The notes: generated from the sequence alone by a model not told the origin. A DNA stretch of 64,000 bases from JBFLXR01 sp040757065 (GCA_040757065.1 JBFLXR010000003.1:1-64000), one strand, 5' to 3'; positions 1 to 8,374 are shown, counted from the stretch's first letter. Program-made: numbers and translations.

Positions 1-140
1 CAAGCGCTCGGCAACCTGATCGACAATGCACTCAATGCCCATCGGGGAAGTGAGCCGATCCTGATCGAAGCAACAGGCGATTGCGATACTGTTACGCTGA
101 GCGTCAAAGATCGCGGCCCCGGCTTCCGAAATCAGAAAGC
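1..140 (+). pseudogene. kdpD: Sensor histidine kinase fragment, probably kdpD 3' part (truncated)
   Basis: Frame 1 encodes the N box (NLIDNAL) and G1 box (DRGPGF) of a histidine-kinase ATPase domain. Similarity stops just after the G1 box, around base 125-140, so the G2 box and the rest of the domain are missing. The frame stays open to base 480 but only as out-of-frame translation of kdpE. Identification as KdpD rests mainly on the KdpE remnant that follows; the visible piece alone would fit other kinases. The gene also runs off the left edge of the window. It cannot encode a complete ATP-binding domain. Confidence 0.6.
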
Positions 141-142
141 AC

Positions 143-613
143 TCCGACACGCCTGTGCTGGTACTCTCCGCCCGACAAAACGAGCAAGAAAAAGTCGCCA
201 CACTCGATTGCGGGGCAGACGATTATCTAGCCAAGCCTTTCGGTGTGGAAGAAATGCTGGCGCGCGTTCGCGCCGCGCTCCGCCGACGCGCCTTGATGCA
301 TTTGCGCGAAACCGTTTACGACCTCAACGGATTACGTATAGACCTTACCCAAGGCACCGCAGAGCTGCACGGCAAACCGCTCAAACTCACCCCGACCGAA
401 TACAAGTTGCTGATGTGTTTAGCGCAAGCACCGGGCAAAGTGATGACCCATCGAAAGCTTCTACAAGCCGTATGGGGTAGCGAATTTGTCGACGAAACTC
501 ACTACTTACGCATCCATATGGGACGCTTACGGGCCAAAATCGAGGCCATTCCTGCCGAGCCGCGTTTTCTGCTCACCGAACCCGGCATCGGCTACCGCCT
601 GGCCGCCACCTGA
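143..613 (+). pseudogene. kdpE: KdpE response regulator remnant lacking the N-terminal half of the receiver
   Basis: From about base 143 the frame reads as the second half of an OmpR-type receiver (TPVLVLSAR, GADDYLAKPF) followed by a full winged-helix DNA-binding domain ending GIGYRL. The KdpE family match is good (HYLRIHMGRLR, LLTEPGIGYR). The first about 75 residues are gone, including the acidic pocket and the phospho-accepting Asp. The kdpD fragment lies directly upstream in another frame, so one internal deletion seems to have joined the two genes. The longest start-to-stop reading is a GTG at 155 (152 aa). If expressed it could bind DNA but not be phosphorylated normally. The potassium transporter gene kup follows 73 bases later. 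Confidence 0.7.
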
Positions 614-686
614 GTCTTGCCACATTTATGCGGCTGATATACTCGCCGTGCTGAGATACGCCATCGCAACTCCGAAAGGAATCAAG

Positions 687-2561
687 ATGGATACGCAGCA
701 AAAACGTAGCAGCCTTGGTATGTTAGCGCTGGGTGCCTTAGGCGTCGTCTATGGCGACATTGGCACCAGTCCGCTTTACACTGTTAAGGAAATTTTCGGC
801 AGCGGCGGCGTGCCGCTTACCCCGGAAAATGTCGTCGGCGCAATCTCAGCAGTTTTCTGGGCATTAATGCTGGTTGTCACCCTCAAATACGTTGTATTGG
901 TCATGCGCGCCGACAACCGTGGTGAAGGCGGCATTATCGCCTTACTAGCAATGGCGCTCACCCCACTGAACAAACACCCAATCCGGAAAAAACAGTTCAT
1001 GCTGCTTGGCGCATTCGGAGCGGCACTCTTCTACGGCGACACCTTGCTCACCCCCTCCATTTCGGTACTCTCCGCGGTCGAAGGTATCGAAGTCGCCACA
1101 CCCAGTTTAAAAGGCGCAATCGTGCCCCTTTCCGTCGGAATATTAATCGGACTTTTCCTGCTGCAAAAACACGGCACCGCAACTGTAGGCAAGTTATTCG
1201 GTCCCATTATCGTCGTATGGTTTTTAACTCTGGGCGCGGTCGGCGCCTGGCATATCGCGGATGACCCGGCCATCCTGAACGCATTGAATCCCATCTATGC
1301 ATTTCATTTTCTGCATGACCGCGGCGCTGGCGTTTTTCTGGCTGTCGGCGCTGTCGTGCTGGCCATTACCGGCGTCGAAGCTCTATATGCCGACATGGGG
1401 CACTTCGGGCGACCGGCTGTACGACTGGCATGGCTTTCGCTGGTACTGCCCTGTCTGACAATCAACTACCTCGGGCAGGGCGCATTATTGCTTACCCAAC
1501 CCAAGGCCGTTGAAAACCCCTTCTATCTCGCCTTTCCAGATCCCCTGCTCATTCCTGCTGTCGCGCTCGCCACAGTGGCAACCATCATCGCGTCGCAAGC
1601 CGTCATCTCGGGCGCATATTCGATGACACAACAGGCCATTCAATTAGGACTGCTACCCCGAACACGTATTATCCATACCTCGGCCAGCGAGTCGGGACAA
1701 ATCTATATGCCTGCCATCAACTGGATACTGCTGGCCGCCGTATTGTGTACAACCATCGGTTTTGGCTCTTCTTCCGCTCTGGCGGCGGCCTACGGCATTG
1801 CCGTAACCGGCACCATGCTGACCACAACCATCCTGATGTATTTCGTCATGCGCCACATCTGGCAATGGGCATGGTGGTTGGCTTTATCCGCAACACTGAC
1901 CCTTGTACTGATCGACGCAACACTCCTGCTTTCCTGCTCCATAAAATTTCTTAACGGCGGCTGGTTCCCGGTCGCACTGGGCTTCGCAATGCTGGTTGTA
2001 ATGTGGACATGGAAACAAGGCCGGGAATACTTGCTACAGGGCATCGGCAATCAGGACCCCGATCTGGAATCGTTCATACAAAACATCGCAAACAGCAATC
2101 TTCCCAAAACGGATCGCACCGCCGTATTTCTGGTCGCCAACCCGCATACCGCACCCCAAGCGCTTATGCACAATCTTAAACATAACCAAGTGCTGCATCG
2201 CACCAACCTGATTATCACCGTACGGTTCGAAGATATTCCGTGGGTAAATGCAGAAGAGCGCATATCCGCCCGTGAAATCGGACAGGGCTTCTGGCAAATC
2301 GGCATGCGTTACGGTTTTATGGATAGCCCAGACATTCCCAAAGCACTGGCAAGCTGCCATCTGCCGGGCACTGAAATCGACCCGTTCACCACCTCCTACT
2401 TCATCAGCCGGGATACAGTGGTGGCATCCGCCGATCGCAAAATGCTGCGCTGGCGGGAGGGCTTGTTCCGTTTCCTGTCCAGAAATGCGGGAAGCGTGGT
2501 GGAGTATTTCAATATTCCAGACAACAGCGTAATCGAACTGGGCAGCCGGGTGCATATTTAA
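687..2561 (+). CDS. kup: Low-affinity potassium uptake protein Kup
   Basis: Encodes a 624-aa inner-membrane K+ uptake permease of the KUP/HAK/KT family, probably a K+/H+ symporter. The family signature GDIGTSPLY is at residues 23-31, about twelve hydrophobic segments follow, and there is a hydrophilic cytoplasmic C-terminal domain from about residue 450. The reading frame is open from 486, but ATG 687 is the start: it has GAAAGGA 6 bases upstream and gives the family N-terminus. Its place after a broken kdpD/kdpE pair suggests that this strain depends on constitutive Kup rather than Kdp-type regulated uptake, though kdpFABC is outside the view. A strong terminator follows. Confidence 0.95.
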   Translation: MDTQQKRSSLGMLALGALGVVYGDIGTSPLYTVKEIFGSGGVPLTPENVVGAISAVFWALMLVVTLKYVVLVMRADNRGEGGIIALLAMALTPLNKHPIRKKQFMLLGAFGAALFYGDTLLTPSISVLSAVEGIEVATPSLKGAIVPLSVGILIGLFLLQKHGTATVGKLFGPIIVVWFLTLGAVGAWHIADDPAILNALNPIYAFHFLHDRGAGVFLAVGAVVLAITGVEALYADMGHFGRPAVRLAWLSLVLPCLTINYLGQGALLLTQPKAVENPFYLAFPDPLLIPAVALATVATIIASQAVISGAYSMTQQAIQLGLLPRTRIIHTSASESGQIYMPAINWILLAAVLCTTIGFGSSSALAAAYGIAVTGTMLTTTILMYFVMRHIWQWAWWLALSATLTLVLIDATLLLSCSIKFLNGGWFPVALGFAMLVVMWTWKQGREYLLQGIGNQDPDLESFIQNIANSNLPKTDRTAVFLVANPHTAPQALMHNLKHNQVLHRTNLIITVRFEDIPWVNAEERISAREIGQGFWQIGMRYGFMDSPDIPKALASCHLPGTEIDPFTTSYFISRDTVVASADRKMLRWREGLFRFLSRNAGSVVEYFNIPDNSVIELGSRVHI

Positions 2562-2582
2562 CCCTTGCCCGGCAATCGAAAC

Positions 2583-2614
2583 AAAAACGGCTTGCCCGAA
2601 AGCAAGCCGTTTTT
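2583..2614 (+). terminator. Intrinsic terminator of kup
   Basis: An 8-bp GC-rich stem (CGGCTTGC / GCAAGCCG) with a 6-base loop is followed by TTTTT. It lies 22 bases after the kup stop and separates kup from the tRNA gene on the other strand. Confidence 0.85.
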
Positions 2615-2617
2615 CAT

Positions 2618-2696
<79 letters not shown>

Positions 2697-2705
2697 AGGG
2701 CGCGG

Positions 2706-2735
2706 ATTATAGCAGAGCCGTGCTGGAAATGCTAA
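2706..2735 (-). promoter_or_regulatory. Promoter of tRNA-Pro(GGG)
   Basis: On the minus strand a perfect TATAAT (2706-2711) with an extended -10 TGC in front lies 9 bases before the tRNA. A -35-like TTAGCA (2730-2735) is 18 bp upstream. The start-site region is GC-rich (CCGCGCCCT), as in stringently controlled stable-RNA promoters. Confidence 0.7.
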
Positions 2736-2763
2736 GCCCGTATGCGCATTGTATCGAGCACGG

Positions 2764-3660
2764 TCAATCGCGCTTTCCGAAAGGCAAAGCGGTCAGCCAA
2801 GATTCCCCCCAGCGATGTATGCCCAGCCCCAACAAGATGCTGGCCGTGCCGTACCAAACCTGAGGCAAAACGGCTTCATGGTTCAGACCGTGTCCGAGCA
2901 GCAAGGCCAGCACCGGGGTAATCAAGGTAATGAGCGCAATCTTCCCGGCCTCCATATGCTTAATCATGTAGTAATACAACATGAATCCGAGCACGGAGCC
3001 GAAAGTCGCCAAATACAACGTCGCGGCCAGCGCGTGCTCCGGCAAAACCTGCGGCCAGCGACCGTCCAAGAACCACCACACCGCAGCGAACAATGGCAAG
3101 GCCACAATCAGGGTGCCGAAGGTCGTCGCCAGCGGCGGGCTGTCGTCTCCGATGCGTTTGAGCCAGACCAATCCCAGAGATTGCAGCGCAACCGCCAACA
3201 ACAGCGCCAGCAACCCCATCCCCGCGCCTTCGCCCAAACTCAACCCACCCCGGAACACCAACAGCAAGCCGAGCAACCCTAATGCCATCCCGATCAGCTT
3301 ATTCGGCGTCATCGCCTCCTCTTTCAGCCAGATGACCGCCCCCAGGCTAGTCAGCAGCGGCGACAAACCGAACAACACCGAAATCATGCCGGAGCTGATG
3401 TACTGCGCCGACCAGTAAGTCAGCATCATCGCACCGAACATGCTCAGGCCGCTGGCCAGATAGCTCAGACGCGCTTTGCGGTGCAAGGGAACGCGTACGC
3501 GCAGTGCTGCCAGCAATATCCCGCACAATAAGGCGCCGATCACCATCCGCGAAAACACGGCAAAGCTGAATCCCGCCCCCGCCGCGCTCCATTTAATGGC
3601 AAGCGGTGTAGTCGACCAAATCAGCACCACAGAAACAAAAGCCACAGGCAACGACATCAT
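2764..3660 (-). CDS. EamA/DMT-family transporter
   Basis: Encodes a 298-aa inner-membrane protein with about ten hydrophobic helices in two repeated halves of five. This is the layout of the drug/metabolite transporter superfamily (EamA, RhaT/YdcZ-like). The first repeat starts MMSLPVAFVSVVL and the second begins near residue 150 after the conserved stretch following LLGLLLVFRGG. Such proteins export or exchange small metabolites, but the substrate cannot be read from sequence. Start ATG 3660 has AAGGAAAA just upstream; a second ATG follows directly. It is a single gene between tRNA-Pro and a terminator, with no operon partner. Confidence 0.85.
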   Translation of the reverse strand: MMSLPVAFVSVVLIWSTTPLAIKWSAAGAGFSFAVFSRMVIGALLCGILLAALRVRVPLHRKARLSYLASGLSMFGAMMLTYWSAQYISSGMISVLFGLSPLLTSLGAVIWLKEEAMTPNKLIGMALGLLGLLLVFRGGLSLGEGAGMGLLALLLAVALQSLGLVWLKRIGDDSPPLATTFGTLIVALPLFAAVWWFLDGRWPQVLPEHALAATLYLATFGSVLGFMLYYYMIKHMEAGKIALITLITPVLALLLGHGLNHEAVLPQVWYGTASILLGLGIHRWGESWLTALPFGKRD

Positions 3661-3670
3661 TTTTCCTTAT

Positions 3671-3704
3671 AAAACAAAAAGGCCACAGAGCAATCTGTGG
3701 CCTT
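3671..3704 (-). terminator. Intrinsic terminator of the small transcript upstream of the EamA gene
   Basis: On the minus strand a perfect 10-bp stem (AAGGCCACAG / CTGTGGCCTT) with a 6-base loop runs into TTTTTGTTTT. It lies between a candidate small transcript and the EamA gene, so it ends transcription coming from the 3827 side. Confidence 0.8.
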
Positions 3705-3827
3705 CAGAGAATTCGAACTGTTAATCGAGCACTATTCCATCAGACCACCGGACGCGAAACGAGGCGCCAGACGCAGCATGGCGACCGGGCGGACTTTGGC
3801 GTGACGAATGTTGTGGAAATGACTCAT
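3672..3827 (-). ncRNA. Candidate short transcript (small RNA or leaderless mini-mRNA)
   Basis: A -35/-10 pair (3857-3862 and 3834-3839) points to a start near 3827, and a strong intrinsic terminator ends the unit near 3672. The predicted RNA is about 155 nt. No larger gene fits between the two signals. It contains a 31-codon ORF that would begin at or within a base or two of the predicted 5' end. I cannot assign a known RNA family. Confidence 0.45.
3732..3827 (-). CDS. Possible 31-aa leaderless small ORF
   Basis: ATG at 3827-3825 opens a 31-codon frame ending in TAG (3734-3732). The peptide begins MSHFHNIRHAKVRP and is basic with several His and Arg; it has no hydrophobic segment. No Shine-Dalgarno sequence is visible. 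The predicted transcription start falls at the ATG, so translation would have to be leaderless. The ORF fits neatly between its own promoter and terminator, which argues for function, but 31 open codons can occur by chance and the RNA itself may be the product. I do not recognise the peptide. Confidence 0.35.
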   Translation of the reverse strand: MSHFHNIRHAKVRPVAMLRLAPRFASGGLME

Positions 3828-3833
3828 GTGGCA

Positions 3834-3862
3834 ATAGTGAGGCTTTTTAGCTGGGCTGTCAA
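3834..3862 (-). promoter_or_regulatory. Promoter of the 3672-3827 transcript
   Basis: On the minus strand a perfect -35 TTGACA (3857-3862) is followed by a 17-bp spacer and a partial -10 CACTAT (3834-3839). It sits in the gap after the MerR gene, so the short transcript can be made independently of the ihfA-merR operon. Confidence 0.55.
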
Positions 3863-3886
3863 CCTGCTGTACAGCTAATCGGGCGG

Positions 3887-4273
3887 TCAGGCGCGCAGCA
3901 GGGCAAGAATCTCGCCGAGCTCGCGGCGCAAAGATGCATCGGGAGTGGCAAAAACCACCGGCTCCGTCACAACCTCGACCACGATTTCTTCCTTATGACG
4001 CAAGGCAGCGCTGTCCAGACGGCTGCGCGCGCCGCTGATGGTAAAGCCCTCTTCATACAGTAACTCGCGGATACGGCGGATCAGCAGCACTTCGTGGTGC
4101 TGATAATAGCGGCGATTGCCGCGGCGCTTCACCGACTTGAGCTGGGTGAACTCCTGCTCCCAGTAGCGCAAAACGTGCGCTTTCACCCCGCACAAGTCGC
4201 TGACTTCACCGATGGTGAAATAGCGCCTGGCCGGGATGGGCGGCAACTCGGCTTTGTTAGTTTGCTGTTCCAT
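3887..4273 (-). CDS. MerR-family transcriptional regulator
   Basis: Encodes a 128-aa DNA-binding protein. The winged helix-turn-helix occupies about residues 17-85 (YFTIGEVSDLCGV, HVLRYWEQEF, RRGNRRYY), the hallmark of MerR regulators. The C-terminal part is short and has no conserved Cys pair or obvious ligand domain, so its effector is unknown. The gene overlaps the end of ihfA by 17 bases, so the two are translated from one mRNA. This ihfA-merR pairing is common in beta- and gammaproteobacteria, where the protein is usually an uncharacterised DNA-binding partner gene. Confidence 0.9.
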   Translation of the reverse strand: MEQQTNKAELPPIPARRYFTIGEVSDLCGVKAHVLRYWEQEFTQLKSVKRRGNRRYYQHHEVLLIRRIRELLYEEGFTISGARSRLDSAALRHKEEIVVEVVTEPVVFATPDASLRRELGEILALLRA

Positions 4274-4559
4274 TATAGTGTTCTTCCACCATGCTCTTCA
4301 GCTTCTGGCTGGGATGGAAAGTCACGACGCGACGCGCGGTGATCGGAATTTCTTCGCCGGTCTTAGGATTGCGCCCCGGACGCTGCGGCTTATCGCGCAA
4401 CTGAAAATTACCGAAACCGGAAAGTTTCACGCTCTGACCTTGCTCCAATTGCAGGCGGATTTCTTCGAAAAAGGTTTCTACCATGTCTTTTGCTTCACGC
4501 TTGTTCAAACCGACGCGTTCGAACAGCAGGTCGGCCAATTCAGCCTTGGTCAACGTCAT
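4257..4559 (-). CDS. ihfA: Integration host factor subunit alpha
   Basis: Encodes a 100-aa nucleoid protein that pairs with IHF-beta to bend specific DNA sites in transcription, replication and recombination. The HU/IHF fold is complete: helical N-terminus, SGFGNF at residues 47-52, and the DNA-contacting arm GRNPKTGEEIPI (62-73) with the intercalating Pro65. Length is normal. It lies 14 bases after pheT and is preceded by GGGAGA, so it belongs to the thrS-infC-rpmI-rplT-pheST operon, as in E. coli. Confidence 0.97.
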   Translation of the reverse strand: MTLTKAELADLLFERVGLNKREAKDMVETFFEEIRLQLEQGQSVKLSGFGNFQLRDKPQRPGRNPKTGEEIPITARRVVTFHPSQKLKSMVEEHYNGTAN

Positions 4560-4573
4560 TTTTATTTATCTCC

Positions 4574-6922
4574 CTACACACGCAACTGCGCGCCGCACTG
4601 CTGCAAAGCAGCCACCAGACGCGCCATACTTTGATCGATTTCGTTATCTGTCAGTGTCTTTTCAGTATCTTGCAACAAGACGCGGAAGGCAAGACTTTTC
4701 TTCCCGTTTTCCACGCCCTTACCTCGGTAAACGTCGAACAAAGCGATTTCCGTCACAAACGGAGCACGCTCGCCCTTCATTCTATCGAGCAATCCCTGAA
4801 CAGCTATCACCTCATCCACCACCACGGCCAAATCGCGCCGCACCGGTGGGAATTTTGACAGGGGACGCACTGCCGGCACTTGCGCACGCAGCAAATCTGT
4901 CGCATCGAGTTCGAACCATACCACAGGCAAGGCGATATCATATTGCTGTATCCACTGAGGATGCAACTCACCGATCCAGCCCACCGCCTGCTCGCCGACA
5001 AAAATCTGCGCGGAACGTCCCGGATGGGAGGCCGGATGCCCCTCAGCCGCAAAGCGAACTGTCACAGGCGCAAATAAGGCCTCGACATCCGCCTTCACGT
5101 CGTAAAAATCGCTATTGCGGCTCGCCGCACCCCATTGTTCGGCGAATTGCGGGCCGCAGCACAAGCCTGCGATCCGCTCTTGCTGCAGATAACCCGCACT
5201 GAAACAGGCCCCGACTTCGAACAGGCGGACACGGCCTTGTTTACGCGCCAAATTGACGCGCAACGCGCCGATCAGCCCGCCGAGCAAGCTGCTACGCATC
5301 ACCGCCAACTGGCTGGCAATCGGGTTCTGCAACATAACGGGAGCGGTATTTCCGCACAAATCGCGCTCGGTTTGCGCATCGAGGAACGCCAGACTGACCG
5401 TTTCCTGATAATCGCGCGCCACCAGCAGTTGGCGCACACGGCTCAGCGGACGCTGGGTTTCATTCAGCGGCAACATCGCCACCGCCCCCTGCGGGGTCAG
5501 TGCCGGAATATTGTCGTAGCCGTAAATACGCGCCAACTCTTCTATCAGATCGACCTCGATTTCCAGATCAAATCGATAACTCGGCGGCGTAACCGAGAAC
5601 ATCTCCCCGTCTTGGGTAAAGGCGAACTGCAAGCGCCCAAGCAAATCGGCAATCTGTGCCGACTCCAGCGCAATACCCAGAATGCGCTTCACACGGCTGC
5701 TGCGCAGCACAATCGGCTTGCGCACCGGCAGAGCACCGCGCGCTTCGACGACCGGACCTGCCTGACCGCCGCACAACTCCAGCAGCAATTCCGTCGCACG
5801 TTCCAAAGCGGCACGGGTCGCGGCAAAATCGACACCGCGCTCGAAACGGAACGACGAATCGGTCGACAACCCCAGACTGCGAGCTTTACCAGCCATCGCA
5901 TCCGGCTCGAAGTATGCGCATTCCAAGAATAAGTCGGTAGTCGTCGTTTCGACACCGCTTTCCGCACCGCCCATAATCCCCGCCAGTGCCAGCGGGCGCG
6001 CCGCATCGGCGATCACCAGCATCTCCGGCTGCAATTCGACAGTTTGCCCGTTCAGCAGTGCCAAGGTCTCGCCCACATGCGATCGGCGCACCTGAATACC
6101 GCCGCTCAGCTTCGCGAGGTCGAAGGCATGCATCGGCTGCCCTTGCTCCAGCAACACATAGTTGGTGATGTCCACCACGACATTGATGCTGCGCACCCCG
6201 CTGCGTTCCAATCGGCGCACCATCCAGTCCGGCGTCGGCAAAGCCGCATTGACGCCGCGCAGCACGCGCCCGCAATACAGCGGACAAGCCTCGCCGGCCG
6301 CAACCGTCACCGGCACCTGATCCTGTACAGTCGCCGCAACCGGAGCAATTGTCACCGGCTGCACTGCCGCCCCGCTGATCGCCGCAACTTCGCGCGCCAG
6401 CCCGGCAACACCCAGACAGTCGCTGCGGTTCGGCGTCAGTTTCAAGGTAAACAGCGTATCGTCCAAATCGAGGTAGTCGCGCAGGCTTTGCCCCACCGGC
6501 GCATCCGCCGGCAGCAGCCACAAGCCCTGACTTTCGTCGGCCAACCCCAATTCCTTAGCAGAACACAGCATGCCGAACGATTCCAGCCCGCGTACCTTGG
6601 CCTGCTTAATTTTAAAATCGCCCGGCAGCACCGCACCGATACGGGCACAGGGCACCTTCAGGCCCACCGCCACATTCGGCGCACCGCAAACGATAGTCAG
6701 CGGTTGTGCTTCGCCCACATTAACCTGACAGACATTCAGGCGATCGGCATTGGGATGCTTCGACACCTCCAGCACTTCTGCCACCACCACATCGTTGAAA
6801 GCCGGCGCCGCAGGCGCCATTTCTTCGACTTCCAGACCGGCCATGGTCAATTGATGCGCCAGCCCGTCGCTATCCAGCGCCGGATTGACCCAGGTTCTCA
6901 ACCAGTTTTCAGAAAATTTCAT
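4574..6922 (-). CDS. pheT: Phenylalanyl-tRNA synthetase beta subunit
   Basis: Encodes the 782-aa beta subunit of the (alpha-beta)2 phenylalanyl-tRNA synthetase. An OB-fold tRNA-binding domain occupies about residues 40-150 (HPNADRLNVCQVNVG). The B3/B4 editing region follows (about 210-390), then the B5 domain (400-480), the catalytic-like core, and a C-terminal FDX-ACB anticodon-recognition domain (690-782). Full family length. The start ATG 6922 lies 10 bases after the pheS stop, which implies coupled translation and equal subunit output. Confidence 0.97.
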   Translation of the reverse strand: MKFSENWLRTWVNPALDSDGLAHQLTMAGLEVEEMAPAAPAFNDVVVAEVLEVSKHPNADRLNVCQVNVGEAQPLTIVCGAPNVAVGLKVPCARIGAVLPGDFKIKQAKVRGLESFGMLCSAKELGLADESQGLWLLPADAPVGQSLRDYLDLDDTLFTLKLTPNRSDCLGVAGLAREVAAISGAAVQPVTIAPVAATVQDQVPVTVAAGEACPLYCGRVLRGVNAALPTPDWMVRRLERSGVRSINVVVDITNYVLLEQGQPMHAFDLAKLSGGIQVRRSHVGETLALLNGQTVELQPEMLVIADAARPLALAGIMGGAESGVETTTTDLFLECAYFEPDAMAGKARSLGLSTDSSFRFERGVDFAATRAALERATELLLELCGGQAGPVVEARGALPVRKPIVLRSSRVKRILGIALESAQIADLLGRLQFAFTQDGEMFSVTPPSYRFDLEIEVDLIEELARIYGYDNIPALTPQGAVAMLPLNETQRPLSRVRQLLVARDYQETVSLAFLDAQTERDLCGNTAPVMLQNPIASQLAVMRSSLLGGLIGALRVNLARKQGRVRLFEVGACFSAGYLQQERIAGLCCGPQFAEQWGAASRNSDFYDVKADVEALFAPVTVRFAAEGHPASHPGRSAQIFVGEQAVGWIGELHPQWIQQYDIALPVVWFELDATDLLRAQVPAVRPLSKFPPVRRDLAVVVDEVIAVQGLLDRMKGERAPFVTEIALFDVYRGKGVENGKKSLAFRVLLQDTEKTLTDNEIDQSMARLVAALQQCGAQLRV

Positions 6923-6932
6923 GCCCGCACTC

Positions 6933-7943
6933 TTAATTGAATTGCTTGAGGAAGCGCAGATCGCCCTCGTAGAACAAGCGCAGGTCGTTCACGCCGTAAC
7001 GTAGCATCGCCAAACGCTCAACACCGAGACCGAATGCAAAACCGCAGTATTTTTCCGCATCGATGCCGACATGGCCCAGCACATTCGGATGCACCATGCC
7101 GCAGCCGCCGATCTCCAGCCAGCCGCCATTCCAGCTCATGTCCATTTCGGCGGAAGGTTCGGTAAACGGGAAAAACGACGGACGGAAACGCACCTGCAAA
7201 TCGTCGCGCTCGAAATAGCGCTGCAGAAAATCCTGCACCACGCCCTTCAGATTGGCGAAACTCACCTGCTCGCCGATCCACAATCCTTCCACCTGATGGA
7301 ACATCGGCGAATGCGTCGCATCGGAATCCACGCGATAGACGCGCCCCGGCGCAATAATGCGGATATCCGGGATGGTTTCTTGCTGCGCGAACTGCGCCAT
7401 GTGCGCTTGCATATAGCGCACCTGTATCGGCGAGGTATGCGTACGCAACACATGCTCTGCGTCGATATAAAATGTGTCGTGCATGGCGCGCGCCGGGTGA
7501 TTCTCCGGGATATTCAGCGCCGTAAAGTTATAAAAATCGGTTTCGATCTCCGGGCCATCCGCCACGGCGAAACCCAAAGCATGGAATAAAGTTTCGATAC
7601 GCTCTAAGGTACGGGTCACCGGATGTAAACCACCTGTTCCGATGCCGCGACCCGGCAAAGTCACATCCAGCGCCTCGGCAGCCAGTTTTTGCTGCAAAGC
7701 CTGCTGTTGCAGCGCATCGCGGCGCGCTTGCAGCGCAGCTTCGATTTGCTGTTTAACCTGATTGATGCGCGCGCCGGCCGCCGGACGCTCTTCCGCCGAC
7801 AACTTACCCAGCCCCTTCAGCAACTCGGTCAGCCGACCTTCCTTGCCGAGGTAACGCGCCTTGACCTGCTCCAGTTCTGCGGCTTGTTCCACCGCGGCGA
7901 ACTGTTGCAGCGCCTCATTCAAAATCGTGTCGAGTTGTTGCAT
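6933..7943 (-). CDS. pheS: Phenylalanyl-tRNA synthetase alpha subunit
   Basis: Encodes the 336-aa catalytic alpha subunit that activates Phe and charges tRNA-Phe. A coiled-coil N-terminal arm (about residues 1-95) is followed by the class II synthetase core, with motif 2 (THTSPIQVRYM), the Phe-pocket region (FRPSFFPFTEPSAEMD) and motif 3 (GLGVERLAMLRYG). Length is normal. The 61-base gap to rplT holds a strong terminator-like hairpin, so expression of pheST is probably adjustable independently of the ribosomal-protein genes. Confidence 0.97.
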   Translation of the reverse strand: MQQLDTILNEALQQFAAVEQAAELEQVKARYLGKEGRLTELLKGLGKLSAEERPAAGARINQVKQQIEAALQARRDALQQQALQQKLAAEALDVTLPGRGIGTGGLHPVTRTLERIETLFHALGFAVADGPEIETDFYNFTALNIPENHPARAMHDTFYIDAEHVLRTHTSPIQVRYMQAHMAQFAQQETIPDIRIIAPGRVYRVDSDATHSPMFHQVEGLWIGEQVSFANLKGVVQDFLQRYFERDDLQVRFRPSFFPFTEPSAEMDMSWNGGWLEIGGCGMVHPNVLGHVGIDAEKYCGFAFGLGVERLAMLRYGVNDLRLFYEGDLRFLKQFN

Positions 7944-7960
7944 GAAAATCTACCAGAAAC

Positions 7961-8003
7961 AAAAAAGGAGGCGAAACCGCCTCCTTGCGTCGCAAGCCTT
8001 GCG
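7961..8003 (-). promoter_or_regulatory. Attenuator-like element between rplT and pheS
   Basis: On the minus strand a 9-bp stem (AAGGAGGCG / CGCCTCCTT, 7965-7986) with a 4-base loop is followed by TTTTTT, a strong intrinsic terminator. Just upstream are three tandem complementary segments: CGCAAG (8003-7998), CTTGCG (7996-7991) and CGCAAG (7989-7984). The middle one can pair with either neighbour. Pairing with the third would take 3 bases of the terminator's 5' arm. No Phe-rich leader peptide is visible in the 61-base gap. Confidence 0.6.
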
Positions 8004-8004
8004 G

Positions 8005-8364
8005 TTATGCACCCAAGCTGGCGCGGGCCTGACCGACCAGTTGCGCGAAGGCAGCCTTGTCGAACACAGCCATATCGGACAGAACCTTGCGGTCGATCTC
8101 GATCGCAGCCTTCTTCAGGCCGTTCATAAACACGCTGTAAGTCATGCCTTGTTCACGCACGGCGGCGTTGATACGGGCAATCCACAGTGTGCGGAACTGA
8201 CGCTTGCGCTGACGACGGTCACGGTAAGCATACTGACCAGCCTTCATCACCGCTTCTTTGGCGATACGATATACGTTCTTGCGACGGCCGCGGTAACCCT
8301 TGGCCAGTTCCAGAACTTTCTTATGACGCGCGCGCGCCGTTACACCACGTTTAACTCTTGGCAT
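8005..8364 (-). CDS. rplT: 50S ribosomal protein L20
   Basis: Encodes the 119-aa protein bL20, an early 23S rRNA-binding assembly protein of the large subunit. It has the very basic extended N-terminus (MPRVKRGVTARARHKKVLEL) and the globular C-terminal half (LWIARINAAVREQGMTYS). Length is standard. It lies 10 bases after rpmI. In E. coli L20 represses its own operon by binding the mRNA. The 131-base gap between infC and rpmI here could hold such a site, but I could not fold it convincingly. Confidence 0.98.
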   Translation of the reverse strand: MPRVKRGVTARARHKKVLELAKGYRGRRKNVYRIAKEAVMKAGQYAYRDRRQRKRQFRTLWIARINAAVREQGMTYSVFMNGLKKAAIEIDRKVLSDMAVFDKAAFAQLVGQARASLGA

Positions 8365-8374
8365 CTTTCACTCC

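Noticed and set aside
155..613. Reading kdpE as a complete response regulator gene
   Set aside because: The GTG-started frame lacks the first half of the receiver, including the phosphorylated Asp, and a kinase fragment abuts it.
3695..3725. T-arm-like sequence (GTTCGAATTC) suggesting a tRNA or tmRNA remnant
   Set aside because: No acceptor, D or anticodon arm can be built around it; it lies at the base of the small-transcript terminator.
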